A stretch of DNA of 64,000 nucleotides from Candidatus Ferrigenium bremense (GTDB taxonomy: Bacteria; Pseudomonadota; Gammaproteobacteria; Burkholderiales; Gallionellaceae), in contig JAGRPI010000004.1 of NCBI GenBank assembly GCA_019449635.1, positions 1 to 64,000 of the forward strand, in the 5' to 3' direction. Within the stretch, counting starts at the first letter, position 1. Every line of letters begins with the position of its first letter. The notes under the pieces were generated by a model. The model saw only the letters and a list, made by a program, of their open reading frames with translations, did not search any database and was not told where the DNA came from. Shown in pieces: positions 46,218 through 55,629 of the stretch. The translations under genes and the position numbers were made by a program.

Positions 46218-47522
46218 ATGGCAACTGCACCGATGATCAAACTGTCTGAAATCACTGCGGAAACAACGGATACGCAAGAAGAGAAGTTGCGCAAGAGCCT
46301 GTTGATCCTGGCCTGTGCCTTCATGAACCTGGGAGTGGTGTTGTGGCTGGCCATTTACTGGCTGATGGGGCTGCAATTCTCGGCGAATGTGCCGTTGATC
46401 TATCAGTTGATCTCCGTAGTTTCACTGGTCCACTATTTCAAAACCAGACGGTTTGGACCGTTCCGTTTTGTCCAGTTGTGCCTGTTCCTGTTTGTGCCGT
46501 TCATCATGCAATGGAGCCTCGGCAGCTCGGTGACATCGAGCGGGGTGATGCTGTGGGCATTGCTGGCTCCGATCAGCGCGCTGGTCGTGTCGGGTTGGCG
46601 CGATTCCATCCCCTGGTTTGTCGCGTATATCGTGATGACGGTCGTATCCGGGGTATTCGATTATTTTCTCGGTTTTGGAAGCGTTTCCGGGATGCCGGCG
46701 AAGGCCATCGGCGTATTCTTCGCGCTTAATTTTGGCGGGATTTCATCCATCATTTACTTTCTGATGCGTTATTTCGTCATCGAGATGGACAAGATCAAGA
46801 GCCAGCTCGACCAGCAGCACCGATTGCTGGCCGAGGAGCAGGAAAAATCCGAGCGCGTGCTGCTCAACATGTTGCCAGGCAGCATCGCGCAACGGCTGAA
46901 GAACCATCAGGGCCTGATCGCGGATGGACATGCGGATGTGACGGTGATGTTCGCCGACCTGGTGAATTTCACGCAACTGACCGAGTCGCTCCCTCCCGGA
47001 CAAATGGTCACTTTACTCAACATTATTTTCTCCGGTTTCGACGAGCTGTGCGAAAAATACGGCGTGGAGAAAATCAAGACGATAGGCGATGCCTACATGG
47101 TGGTCGGCGGGCTGAACCGCGACAGGCCGGACTACACCTGCGATATCGCGGATCTGGCGCTGGAGATGGGCCAGTTTGTGGCCAACCACCCCGAGCTGTC
47201 CAGATTCAAGTTGGGTATGCACACCGGCATTGCTACCGGCCCCGTGGTTGCCGGGGTGATCGGTACCAAGCGATTCGTCTATGACTTATGGGGCGACACG
47301 GTCAACATCGCCAGCCGCCTGACCAACGAGGCGGCGCCGGGCGTGATCAAGGTGGACAAAACAACCTACAACCGGATCCGGCATGAGTACGCCTTCGAAC
47401 CGCCCGCCACGATCTGCGTCAAGGGCAAAGGCGAAATGGTCATGTATCGCCTCACCGCACGCCTCGGCGGTTCCACGCGCCGGGCGAATGCGCCGTTGCC
47501 GGGGGCGGTGCCGGAAGTTTAG
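46218..47522 (+). CDS. Membrane class III adenylate/guanylate cyclase
   Basis: N-terminal TMs; VTVMFADLVNFTQLTESLPPGQMVTLLN; KIKTIGDAYMVVGGL; LWGDTVNIASRL. Confidence 0.93.
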   Translation: MATAPMIKLSEITAETTDTQEEKLRKSLLILACAFMNLGVVLWLAIYWLMGLQFSANVPLIYQLISVVSLVHYFKTRRFGPFRFVQLCLFLFVPFIMQWSLGSSVTSSGVMLWALLAPISALVVSGWRDSIPWFVAYIVMTVVSGVFDYFLGFGSVSGMPAKAIGVFFALNFGGISSIIYFLMRYFVIEMDKIKSQLDQQHRLLAEEQEKSERVLLNMLPGSIAQRLKNHQGLIADGHADVTVMFADLVNFTQLTESLPPGQMVTLLNIIFSGFDELCEKYGVEKIKTIGDAYMVVGGLNRDRPDYTCDIADLALEMGQFVANHPELSRFKLGMHTGIATGPVVAGVIGTKRFVYDLWGDTVNIASRLTNEAAPGVIKVDKTTYNRIRHEYAFEPPATICVKGKGEMVMYRLTARLGGSTRRANAPLPGAVPEV

Positions 47523-47533
47523 GCTTCCTCCAG

Positions 47534-50386
47534 CTAGGCATTCTCGAAAAGCAATCCCCATAACTTCCGGCACGCGGTAACTTCGATCTGTCCGTGTTCA
47601 ACGCGGCACGGCAACTGGCTGTTAAGCCGGATGCGGTGTTGCGTCTGGCGCAATATGCGGTACAGCGTGCGGGTCTGTTCGGCAAGCTCGGCAGGAATCA
47701 GGCCAAGTTCGCCCGCCAGCTTGAGCAGCGCCAGGTTGCCGATATTGCCGGTCAGTTGCGGGTGTCGATGGGCGTAGGCGAGCACCAGATATTGCACCAT
47801 GAACTCGATGTCCACCATGCCGCCCCGGTCGTGCTTGATGTCGAACAGGTCGGTATCGTTGGGATGGCCGTCGAGCATCTTCTGGCGCATCTCCAGAATC
47901 TCCTTGCGTAAGGCCGCCAGTTCGTGCGGCTGGCACAGTACCTGTTTGCGGATGTCCTCGAAGGCGGCGCCGACCTGTGCATCGCCCGCGCAGAAACGCG
48001 CGCGCGTCAGGGCCTGGTGTTCCCATACCCAGGCTTGCTTCTGCTGGTATTCGGCAAACGCCTCAACCGTGCTGACCAGCAGGCCGCTCGCGCCGTTCGG
48101 GCGCAGGCGCAGGTCTGTTTCGTAGAGGCGGCCGGAAGAGGTGTAGCTGCTCAGCATGGTGTTGATGCGCTGCCCCAGCCGCGCGTAGTTTTCCTGCGCA
48201 TCGGGGTGGTCGTCATCGTAGAGGAAGATCAGGTCGAGGTCGGAGGCGTAGCTCAGTTCCTTGCCGCCCAGCTTGCCGTACGCGATGATGGCGAATCTCG
48301 GTTCGTCGCGATGCCGTTTGCGCGCGGTCGCCCAGCTCAGCCTCAGCACATGGCGCAGCAGCAGATCGGCCAGATCGCTCAGGTGGTCGCTGAGTTTTTC
48401 CAGCGGCAGCAGGCCTTGCAGGTCCATCGCCAGCAACTGGAAGGTCTGTTCCTGCTGGACCAGGCGCAACACATCCAGTTGCCGTTCGGCATCCCCGGCG
48501 CAGTCATCCAGCCGGCTTTGCAGATTGCGGTCAAGCTGCTGCCACTGCGGCGGCTGGTACATCTCACGCGCAGCCAGCAATTCGTCGAACAGTGCCGGGT
48601 GCTGGGTCATGTATTCGCCCGCCCAGCTGCTGGCGGCGACCATCCGGGTCAGGCGCTGCATGGCCTGCGGGTACTCGGCCAGGAAGGCGAGGTAGGAAGC
48701 GCGGCGGCTGATGCCTTCCACCAGGGTGAGCAACCTGGACAATGTTTCGTCCGGATTGGCTTGTTGCGCGCACAGGGCTATGAATTGCGGGACCAGCTTG
48801 TCCAGCCTCTGCTTGCTGAGTTCGGGCAATTGCTGGTAGCGGTTGCCGGCTTGCAGTTGCAACAGGCGTTGCGCACTGTCGCTTGCAGTGCGGTAACCGA
48901 GTTTTGCGAGGCGGGCCTGCAATTCTTCGGCGCTGACCCCTTCATGCCAGAATTGCCCGTCGTCCTGCCCTTCCTCAGGCGCGCCGAAAATCAGCTCGAA
49001 TTGCTGGTTGACCAGAGCGCGATGGCGATCGAGCTCAATCAGCAGTGTGGCGTAATCCGCGTAGCCCATCGCATCGGCGATGATTTCCCGGTCTTCGGTT
49101 TTTTCGGGCAGTTCCTGGGTCTGCTGGTCATCCAGATATTGCAGGCGGTGCTCGAGGTTGCGCAGGAATACATAGGCCGTATCCAGGTCGGCGACGACCG
49201 GCGCGGGCAGCTGGCCGTTCTTTGCGAGTTGCTGCAGCGCAGCCTGGGTGGGGCGGATGCGCAAAGCGGCGTCGCGCCCGCCGCGGATCAACTGGAATAC
49301 CTGCGCGGTGAATTCGATCTCGCGTATGCCGCCGGGGCCGAGCTTGATGTTGTTGAGCCGGTCGCGGCGCAGTACTTCCTGGCGTATTTGCGCGTGCAGC
49401 TTGCGCATCGAATCGATCGCGCCGAAGTCGAGGTATTTGCGGAACACGAACGGCTGCGCGAGCTGCATCAGTTCGTTAACGTAAGACTCGCGCAGCGATT
49501 CGTTTGCCTCCTCGCCCGCAGGAATCAACAATTGCTTTTCTCGTTCGCCTCCTCTCCCGCTTGCGGGAGAGGATTGAGGAGAGGGCATCGGGAGAGGGGA
49601 ACGGGCATGATGACTATTCGCGGGAGAAACGACGCGCGCCTTGATCCAGGCGTAGCGCTCCCATTCGCGCCCCTGGCTGACCAGGTATTCCTCCAGCGCG
49701 GCGAAACTCACCACCAGCGGACCGCTGTCGCCGTAGGGGCGCAGCCGCATGTCCACGCGGAACACATAGCCGTCGCCGGTCGGCTCGTTGATCAGGCTGA
49801 TCAGGCGGCGCCCCAGCCGCGTGAAGAACTCATGGTTGCTCAGCTTGCGCGGTCCATCCGTTTCGCCGTCTTCCGGATAAACGAAGATCAGGTCGATGTC
49901 GGACGAGACATTCAGTTCGCCGCCGCCCAGTTTGCCCATGCCGATGACCAGCAATGGCTGCGGCGTTGTGCCGTTTTCGCCCAGCGGTGTGCCGAATTGC
50001 GCCTGCAGGACCTCCATCAGACAGGCCTGCGCCTGCTGGATGCATACTTCCGCCAGTGCGGTCATGGCTTGCATCACCTCGTCCAGACCGGCCAGCCCGT
50101 TGAGGTCGCGCAGGATCAGCTTGGCCATCACCTGCTTGCGCAGCCTGCGCACGGCACGCGCCAGGCCGGCTTCGTCATCAGGGCCGAGGCCGTATTGCTG
50201 CAACAAGGCCTGCATTTCCGCGCGCTCGCACGGCGTGAGGTAATTTTCCTGCAACCAATTCAACAGCGGCGGGTCTGCTTCCAGTACATGCCTGGCATAA
50301 CGGCTGCAGCGCAGCGCCTTTTGCAGCAGGCCATCGAAGGGCCTGTCCTGAGCCAGGTCGAAGGGCGGCAAGTTTGCGGTATTCAT
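47534..50386 (-). CDS. glnE: Bifunctional glutamine-synthetase adenylyltransferase/deadenylase, with repeat-derived segments
   Basis: VIGMGKLGGGELNVSSDIDLIFVY and AYGKLGGKELSYASDLDLIFLYDD; FRKYLDFGAIDSMRKLHAQIRQEV. Confidence 0.97.
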   Translation of the reverse strand: MNTANLPPFDLAQDRPFDGLLQKALRCSRYARHVLEADPPLLNWLQENYLTPCERAEMQALLQQYGLGPDDEAGLARAVRRLRKQVMAKLILRDLNGLAGLDEVMQAMTALAEVCIQQAQACLMEVLQAQFGTPLGENGTTPQPLLVIGMGKLGGGELNVSSDIDLIFVYPEDGETDGPRKLSNHEFFTRLGRRLISLINEPTGDGYVFRVDMRLRPYGDSGPLVVSFAALEEYLVSQGREWERYAWIKARVVSPANSHHARSPLPMPSPQSSPASGRGGEREKQLLIPAGEEANESLRESYVNELMQLAQPFVFRKYLDFGAIDSMRKLHAQIRQEVLRRDRLNNIKLGPGGIREIEFTAQVFQLIRGGRDAALRIRPTQAALQQLAKNGQLPAPVVADLDTAYVFLRNLEHRLQYLDDQQTQELPEKTEDREIIADAMGYADYATLLIELDRHRALVNQQFELIFGAPEEGQDDGQFWHEGVSAEELQARLAKLGYRTASDSAQRLLQLQAGNRYQQLPELSKQRLDKLVPQFIALCAQQANPDETLSRLLTLVEGISRRASYLAFLAEYPQAMQRLTRMVAASSWAGEYMTQHPALFDELLAAREMYQPPQWQQLDRNLQSRLDDCAGDAERQLDVLRLVQQEQTFQLLAMDLQGLLPLEKLSDHLSDLADLLLRHVLRLSWATARKRHRDEPRFAIIAYGKLGGKELSYASDLDLIFLYDDDHPDAQENYARLGQRINTMLSSYTSSGRLYETDLRLRPNGASGLLVSTVEAFAEYQQKQAWVWEHQALTRARFCAGDAQVGAAFEDIRKQVLCQPHELAALRKEILEMRQKMLDGHPNDTDLFDIKHDRGGMVDIEFMVQYLVLAYAHRHPQLTGNIGNLALLKLAGELGLIPAELAEQTRTLYRILRQTQHRIRLNSQLPCRVEHGQIEVTACRKLWGLLFENA
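49531..49585. repeat. Intragenic palindromic element in glnE
   Basis: 53/55 identical to the reverse complement of 1745-1799. Confidence 0.9.
50334..50365. repeat. Repeat segment in the glnE N-terminal coding region
   Basis: GCCTGTCCTGAGCCAGGTCGAAGGG, about 22/25 identical to the reverse complement of 53394-53418 in yhdP; encodes PFDLAQDRPFD. Confidence 0.75.
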
Positions 50387-50424
50387 AGGCGGGGCTTCAA
50401 GTTAAAATGCGGATGATTATAAGG

Positions 50425-50525
50425 CAGTCGTAAGTCGTAAGACGTAAGTTGAACAATACCCGCGCAGCAGGCAGCGCCAGCTTGCGTCTTACTCCTTCCA
50501 GCTTACGTCTTCCAACTAACGACTA
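50425..50525. repeat. GTAAGTCGTAAGACGTAAGT inverted repeat upstream of yhdP
   Basis: GTAAGTCGTAAGACGTAAGTTG...CAGCTTACGTCTTCCAACTAACGACTACC. Confidence 0.65.
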
Positions 50526-50538
50526 CCAACTGAACTTC

Positions 50539-53500
50539 ATGCTGAATTCTCTTCCCATCCGCCTGCTCTGGCACAGCCTCAACTGGCTGACGCGACTGAC
50601 CATCGTCGCGTCGGCGGTGCTGGCCGTGCTGACGGCGCTGGCGATCCTCATGTTGCGCTATTGGCTGTTGCCGAATGTCGAGCAGTATCACGACCGGATC
50701 GCCGCTTCTTTGGCAGGCGCGATCGGCAATCCGGTCACCATCGGCAGGATCGAAGGCGATTGGATGGGGTTCCGGCCGCGCCTGAGCTTCGCCGATGTGC
50801 ATATCCTGAACGAGCAGCGGCAACCCGCACTGGTGCTGCCCCATATTGACGGCAGCGTGTCGTGGATGTCGCTGTTCACCGCGGAACTGCGGCTGGCCAG
50901 CCTGGAGGTCGACAGGCCGGAATTGCGGATACGCCGCGATGCGCAAGGGAAGATTTTTATCGGCGGCGTGGAACTCTCCAAACAGGGCAGCGGTAACGAT
51001 CTGGCCGACTGGCTGCTGCGCCAGTCGCGCATGGTGGCGCGCGATGCGCTCATCATCTGGGTGGACGAACAGCGCGATGCGACACCGCTGGTGCTGCAAC
51101 GGGTCAATCTGCGCATCGAGAACCTGTTCAGCCATCACCGCTTCGCCTTGCGTGCTGTGCCGCCAGCCGGACTGGCGACTCCGCTGGACGTGCGCGGCGA
51201 TTTTGACGGGGCAAGTTTCGATGGCCTGGGCGCCTGGCACGGCCAGGTTTATGCCAGGCTCGATTACACCGATGTGACGGCCTGGCGGACCTGGCTGGAT
51301 TTGCCCGGCGAATTCAGCCGGGGCCGCGGCGCGCTGCGCGGCTGGCTGGACGTCGAGGGTGGCAGGGTGACGGGGATCACCGCCGACCTGGGCTTGCGCG
51401 ATGTGGCGACCAAGCTGGCCGAGGATGTGCCGGAAATGCTATTGCTCGATTTGCGCGGACGCGCCGCATGGAAAGCCGTGGCGGGTGGCATGGAGGTTTC
51501 CACCAAGCGCCTGGCGATGCGCTTGCATAACGGCATCGAGCTGCAACCGACGGATTTTTATTTCCGCACCGCAAAGGCTGCCGATGGACTATCTGCTACC
51601 AGCGAGATACGCGCCAATCTGCTGCAACTGGAAAGCCTCACCGGCCTGGCCAATTTTCTGCCGCTGGAAGCCGGCCTGCGCGCCAAACTGGATGCCTATG
51701 CGCCAAGAGGAAAGGTGTCCAACCTGAATGCGCAATGGCAGGGCATGCTCGAAAAACCGGATAGCTACAAGATCACGAGTTACAAAATCAAGGGGCAGTT
51801 CGAGAACCTCGCGCTGCGCCAGGTCGGCGGGCTGCCCGGTTTCTCCGGCCTGTCGGCTGAGGTGGACGGCAGCGATGCGGGCGGCAGACTGCATATCGAT
51901 TCACGCCAGTTGGCGGTGGATGCGCCGGGGGTGATGCGCGAACCGCTGTTTTTTGCCACTTTGACCGGTCAGGCCGGCTGGCAGCACAAGCGCGGGGAGT
52001 TGCTGGTCAAAGTCGACAATGTCGCCGTCGCCAACGATGACCTGGCGGGCAACCTGTATGGCAGTTACCAGACCAAGGCGGGCACTCTGGGGGTGCTGGA
52101 CCTGACGGTCAGCCTGACGCGCGGCGATGTCCGGCGCGCCGCCCGCTACACCCCGCTGGTTGCGCTGGACAAGGAAGACAACGACTGGCTGAACGGCGCG
52201 ATGCTGGCGGGACATACCGAGGATTTCCGCGTGCGCGTAAAGGGCAACCTGAGCGATTTCCCCTTGAAGGAGGGAACGGAAGATGCGCTGCTCGAGGTCG
52301 GCGGGCATGCGCGGGATGTGTCCATGGAATTCGACAAGGATTGGCCGCGCATCGAAAACATCTCGGGCGAATTCTGGATACGCGGCAACAAGATGGAAGT
52401 GAAGTCGCCGTCTGCGACCATGCTGGACGCACATTTGCAGAACCTCACCGTCTCCATAGCGGATTTGCAGAGCGATGATCTGCCGCTGGAGATAAAGGGC
52501 AGCGCGGCGGGTGCGAGCGATACCTTTTTGCGATTCATCCAGCAAAGCCCGGTGCGCGGCTACATAGACGGATTTACCGACGGCATGAGCGCCAACGGCA
52601 ACGGGCATCTCGGCCTATCCTTGCATATTCCGCTGGGCGGTACGACACGGTGTGCGAAATCATCCGGTGCGGGAGTGCCGCCCACTCGCCTCCTCCCGCA
52701 AACGGCTGGCTGCACCAGTAACGTGTCGGAGGCGGGGGGTGACAAGCCGGTCAAGGTGTCCGGCACGTTCCGCGTGCAGGATAACGATATCAACCTGGGT
52801 GTAGGGGTGCCGCTGTTGCGCAGGACGCGCGGCGAACTGTCGTTCACCGAATCGGGCATGCATGCCAGCGGCGTGTCGGCGGAAATACTGGGCGGAGCGA
52901 CCAGCATCAATGTGCAGACCGCCGCAGGCGGTGTGGTGCATGCCTCCGTGAAAGGGCGCAGCAACCTCGATGTGTTGCGCAAGATCGATCCGCATCCGCT
53001 GCTGAACTATCTGTACGGGAGCGCGGCATGGGATGCCGACATCAGCGTGGTGAAAAAATCCGCGCAGTTGACCATCAATTCCAATCTGCAGGGGATCGGC
53101 TCAAATCTGCCGGAACCTTTTGCCAAGCCTGCCGATGAAGTGATGCCGTTGCGCCTGGAGAAGAAGAATGTCGCCGAAGGGCAGGACGTCATCATCGTGC
53201 AACTGGGCAAACTGCTCAGCGCGCGGTTGGCGCGGCGCGATGAAAACGGTGCCATGGTCATCAGGCGCGGCACCGTCAATTTCGGCGCAGAGAATATTCC
53301 CGGCAATCAGGGGAGGCGTTCGGGTACCCGCCGGCTGCAGGAACAGCTTCTGGGTGCCGGGGCCACCGGTGCAGCTCCGCGCAGCAGGGGTGGCCCTTCG
53401 ACTGAGCTCAGGACAGGCATATGGCTGAGCGGCAGCTTGCCGGAGCTGTCTTTGCAGGGCTGGGGCGGCCTGCTCGGTGCGTCGGGCGGTACGACTGGCG

Positions 53501-54612
53501 TGTCGGAGGTGGGCGGCTTGCCGATTGCCGGTGCGGATCTCGTGATCGGCAGGGTGAGCGGGTTCGGCATGCATATCGATAACCTGAAGATCGATGCCGG
53601 CAAGCGCGGCGACGGATTGTTCGCGCATTTGTCCAGCAGCGCGCTGAATGGCGAAGTGGATTGGCAGCCGCGCGGGGAAGGTAAATTGACGGCGCGCTTG
53701 CAGAACCTGCTATGGAGCGGCAATGGCCATGCGGCAACCCCTCCTGTCAAACCAGTTCAATCCGCACAATCCGCATCGGTGCCGCCCGGCAGCCTGCCAG
53801 CCCTGCAGATATCCATCGAGAATTTGCAGGTGGAAGGCAAACAGGTCGGGCGGCTGGAACTGGTGGGGCATCCGGACGGCGATGATTGGCGGCTGCGCCG
53901 CTTGAACATCGTCAACCCGGATGGCAGCCTGGTCGGGGACGGGGTGTGGCGCAACGCGCAGACCCAGGCCAATCTGTTGCTGCAAATCAGCGATGCCGGA
54001 AAAATCCTGGCGCGTTCCGGTTACCCCAATACCGTCAAGGGCGGCAGCGGGAAACTGGCGGCGGATCTGTCATGGGCCGGCAACCCCGGCGAATTCAACT
54101 ATGCGACGCTGGATGGTTCGCTCAAGCTGGATACCAGCAAGGGGCAATTCCTCAAGATGGATCCGGGCCTCGGCAAATTGCTTGGCATCCTCAGCCTGCA
54201 GGCATTGCCCAAGCGCATCACGCTGGATTTCGCCGATGTGTTCAGCGACGGTTTCCAGTTCGACAATATCAATGGCAATGCGGCCATCAAGAGCGGCGTG
54301 ATCGACACGCAGGATTTTCACATCGACGGTTCGGCCGCCAAGGTGACCATGAAAGGCAGTGTCGACCTGAACAGCGAAACCCAGAATCTGCGCGTGCTGA
54401 TTCTTCCCGCGCTGGGCGACAGCGTATCGCTGCTCGGCGCCTTTGCTGCCGGTCCGGTGGCGGGTATCGGTTCGCTGCTCATCAACAAGGTATTGGGCGA
54501 TCCGCTCGATAAGTTGGCGTCGTTTGAATACAATGTCAGCGGCACCTGGAGCGATCCCAGGGTGGTCAAGGTGGGCGAAGCGCCAGTCAAGGCAAATAAT
54601 AAGCGTAAATAG
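50539..54612 (+). CDS. YhdP/TIGR02099 family AsmA-like envelope protein, with repeat-derived segments
   Basis: N-terminal TM, large repetitive beta-rich protein, C-terminal DFADVFSDGFQFDNINGNAAIKSGVIDTQDFHIDGSAAKVTMKGSVDLNSETQNL. Confidence 0.9.
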   Translation: MLNSLPIRLLWHSLNWLTRLTIVASAVLAVLTALAILMLRYWLLPNVEQYHDRIAASLAGAIGNPVTIGRIEGDWMGFRPRLSFADVHILNEQRQPALVLPHIDGSVSWMSLFTAELRLASLEVDRPELRIRRDAQGKIFIGGVELSKQGSGNDLADWLLRQSRMVARDALIIWVDEQRDATPLVLQRVNLRIENLFSHHRFALRAVPPAGLATPLDVRGDFDGASFDGLGAWHGQVYARLDYTDVTAWRTWLDLPGEFSRGRGALRGWLDVEGGRVTGITADLGLRDVATKLAEDVPEMLLLDLRGRAAWKAVAGGMEVSTKRLAMRLHNGIELQPTDFYFRTAKAADGLSATSEIRANLLQLESLTGLANFLPLEAGLRAKLDAYAPRGKVSNLNAQWQGMLEKPDSYKITSYKIKGQFENLALRQVGGLPGFSGLSAEVDGSDAGGRLHIDSRQLAVDAPGVMREPLFFATLTGQAGWQHKRGELLVKVDNVAVANDDLAGNLYGSYQTKAGTLGVLDLTVSLTRGDVRRAARYTPLVALDKEDNDWLNGAMLAGHTEDFRVRVKGNLSDFPLKEGTEDALLEVGGHARDVSMEFDKDWPRIENISGEFWIRGNKMEVKSPSATMLDAHLQNLTVSIADLQSDDLPLEIKGSAAGASDTFLRFIQQSPVRGYIDGFTDGMSANGNGHLGLSLHIPLGGTTRCAKSSGAGVPPTRLLPQTAGCTSNVSEAGGDKPVKVSGTFRVQDNDINLGVGVPLLRRTRGELSFTESGMHASGVSAEILGGATSINVQTAAGGVVHASVKGRSNLDVLRKIDPHPLLNYLYGSAAWDADISVVKKSAQLTINSNLQGIGSNLPEPFAKPADEVMPLRLEKKNVAEGQDVIIVQLGKLLSARLARRDENGAMVIRRGTVNFGAENIPGNQGRRSGTRRLQEQLLGAGATGAAPRSRGGPSTELRTGIWLSGSLPELSLQGWGGLLGASGGTTGVSEVGGLPIAGADLVIGRVSGFGMHIDNLKIDAGKRGDGLFAHLSSSALNGEVDWQPRGEGKLTARLQNLLWSGNGHAATPPVKPVQSAQSASVPPGSLPALQISIENLQVEGKQVGRLELVGHPDGDDWRLRRLNIVNPDGSLVGDGVWRNAQTQANLLLQISDAGKILARSGYPNTVKGGSGKLAADLSWAGNPGEFNYATLDGSLKLDTSKGQFLKMDPGLGKLLGILSLQALPKRITLDFADVFSDGFQFDNINGNAAIKSGVIDTQDFHIDGSAAKVTMKGSVDLNSETQNLRVLILPALGDSVSLLGAFAAGPVAGIGSLLINKVLGDPLDKLASFEYNVSGTWSDPRVVKVGEAPVKANNKRK
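52636..52740. repeat. Putative inserted segment 1 in the yhdP-like gene
   Basis: GGCGGTACGAC...CGTGTCGGAGGCGGGGGG ends shared with 53485-53516; encodes an atypical GGTTRCAKSSGAGVPPTRLLPQTAGCTSNVSEAGG. Confidence 0.6.
53312..53418. repeat. Putative inserted segment 2 in the yhdP-like gene
   Basis: Ends with the CCCTTCGACTGAGCTCAGGACAGGC unit also found in glnE; encodes atypical RRSGTRRLQEQLLGAGATGAAPRSRGGPSTELRTG. Confidence 0.6.
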
Positions 54613-54622
54613 AAAGCAATCC

Positions 54623-55468
54623 ATGCCGCAAGGAAATTTCACACAGCAGCCTGCACCGCGAGTCAACGCATTCAAGGTGGCCGCCATCCAGATGGCTTCC
54701 GGCCCGAACGTCACGGGTAATTTGAACGAGGCACGCCGCCTCATCGCCAAAGCCGCCGAACAGGGGGCGCGCCTGGTGGTGTTGCCGGAATTCTTCGCCA
54801 TCATGGGCATGTCCGAACAGGACAAGGTCGTGGCGCGCGAGCAGCCGGGTCAGGGGCCGATCCAGTCGTTCCTCAGCGAAACCGCGCGCCAGCACAAGAT
54901 CTGGCTGGTGGGCGGCTCGATCCCGCTGGCGGCCGGTGCGCCGGACAAGGTGCTGAACAGCTGCCTGGTATTCGATGAGCAGGGCGAGCAAGCGGCGCGC
55001 TACGACAAGATCCATCTGTTCAATCTGGAATTGGGCAACGAGCGTTATGACGAAGCCAGGACCATCGAACCTGGCAACCAGGTCGTGGTGGTGGATAGTC
55101 CGTTCGGGCGTATCGGTCTGGCGGTTTGCTACGACCTGCGTTTCCCCGAGCTGTTCCGCGCGATGAAAGACGTGGATATCATCGTGCTGCCTGCGGCGTT
55201 CACCGAGACCACCGGCAAGATGCACTGGGAAGTGCTGGTGCGCGCCCGCGCCGTGGAAAACCTGGCGTATGTGGTGGCCGCCGCGCAAGGCGGCTATCAC
55301 GTCAGCGGACGCGAGACGCACGGCAACAGCATGGTCGTCGGCCCGTGGGGCAGCGTACTGGACAGGCTGCCGCGCGGTTCGGGCGTGGTGATCGCCGAAG
55401 TGAACCCGTCCTATCAGGCCAGCCTGCGCGCCAGCCTGCCGGCGCTGACGCACCGCGTCTTGTTTTAG
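54623..55468 (+). CDS. Carbon-nitrogen hydrolase (nitrilase/omega-amidase family)
   Basis: VVLPEFFAIMG; RYDKIHLFNLEL; LAVCYDLRFPELFRAM. Confidence 0.94.
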   Translation: MPQGNFTQQPAPRVNAFKVAAIQMASGPNVTGNLNEARRLIAKAAEQGARLVVLPEFFAIMGMSEQDKVVAREQPGQGPIQSFLSETARQHKIWLVGGSIPLAAGAPDKVLNSCLVFDEQGEQAARYDKIHLFNLELGNERYDEARTIEPGNQVVVVDSPFGRIGLAVCYDLRFPELFRAMKDVDIIVLPAAFTETTGKMHWEVLVRARAVENLAYVVAAAQGGYHVSGRETHGNSMVVGPWGSVLDRLPRGSGVVIAEVNPSYQASLRASLPALTHRVLF

Positions 55469-55496
55469 CTGCGCGCCGAGCAGAGAAAAAAGCTTT

Positions 55497-55615
55497 ACCA
55501 CGAAGAACACGAAGACTTTATCGAGGAATGAACAATATTGGGATTTGACTACAAAGCGACTGTTACTTTGGGGCGGTATATCGCTTTTCTTCGTGGCCTT
55601 CGTGTTCTTCGTGGT
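55497..55615. repeat. 18-bp perfect inverted repeat (ACCACGAAGAACACGAAG / CTTCGTGTTCTTCGTGGT)
   Basis: Direct reading of both arms around an approx. 80-bp spacer. Confidence 0.85.
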
Positions 55616-55629
55616 TCAGTGGTTTAATA

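Noticed and set aside
47924-50416. 830-aa ORF on the plus strand opposite glnE
   Set aside because: Antisense shadow of a conserved GC-rich gene; R/A/Q-rich with no recognisable domain.
50449-50538. N-terminal extension of the yhdP-like ORF
   Set aside because: Falls within an intergenic GTAAGACGTAAG repeat; ATG at 50539 precedes the expected TM helix.
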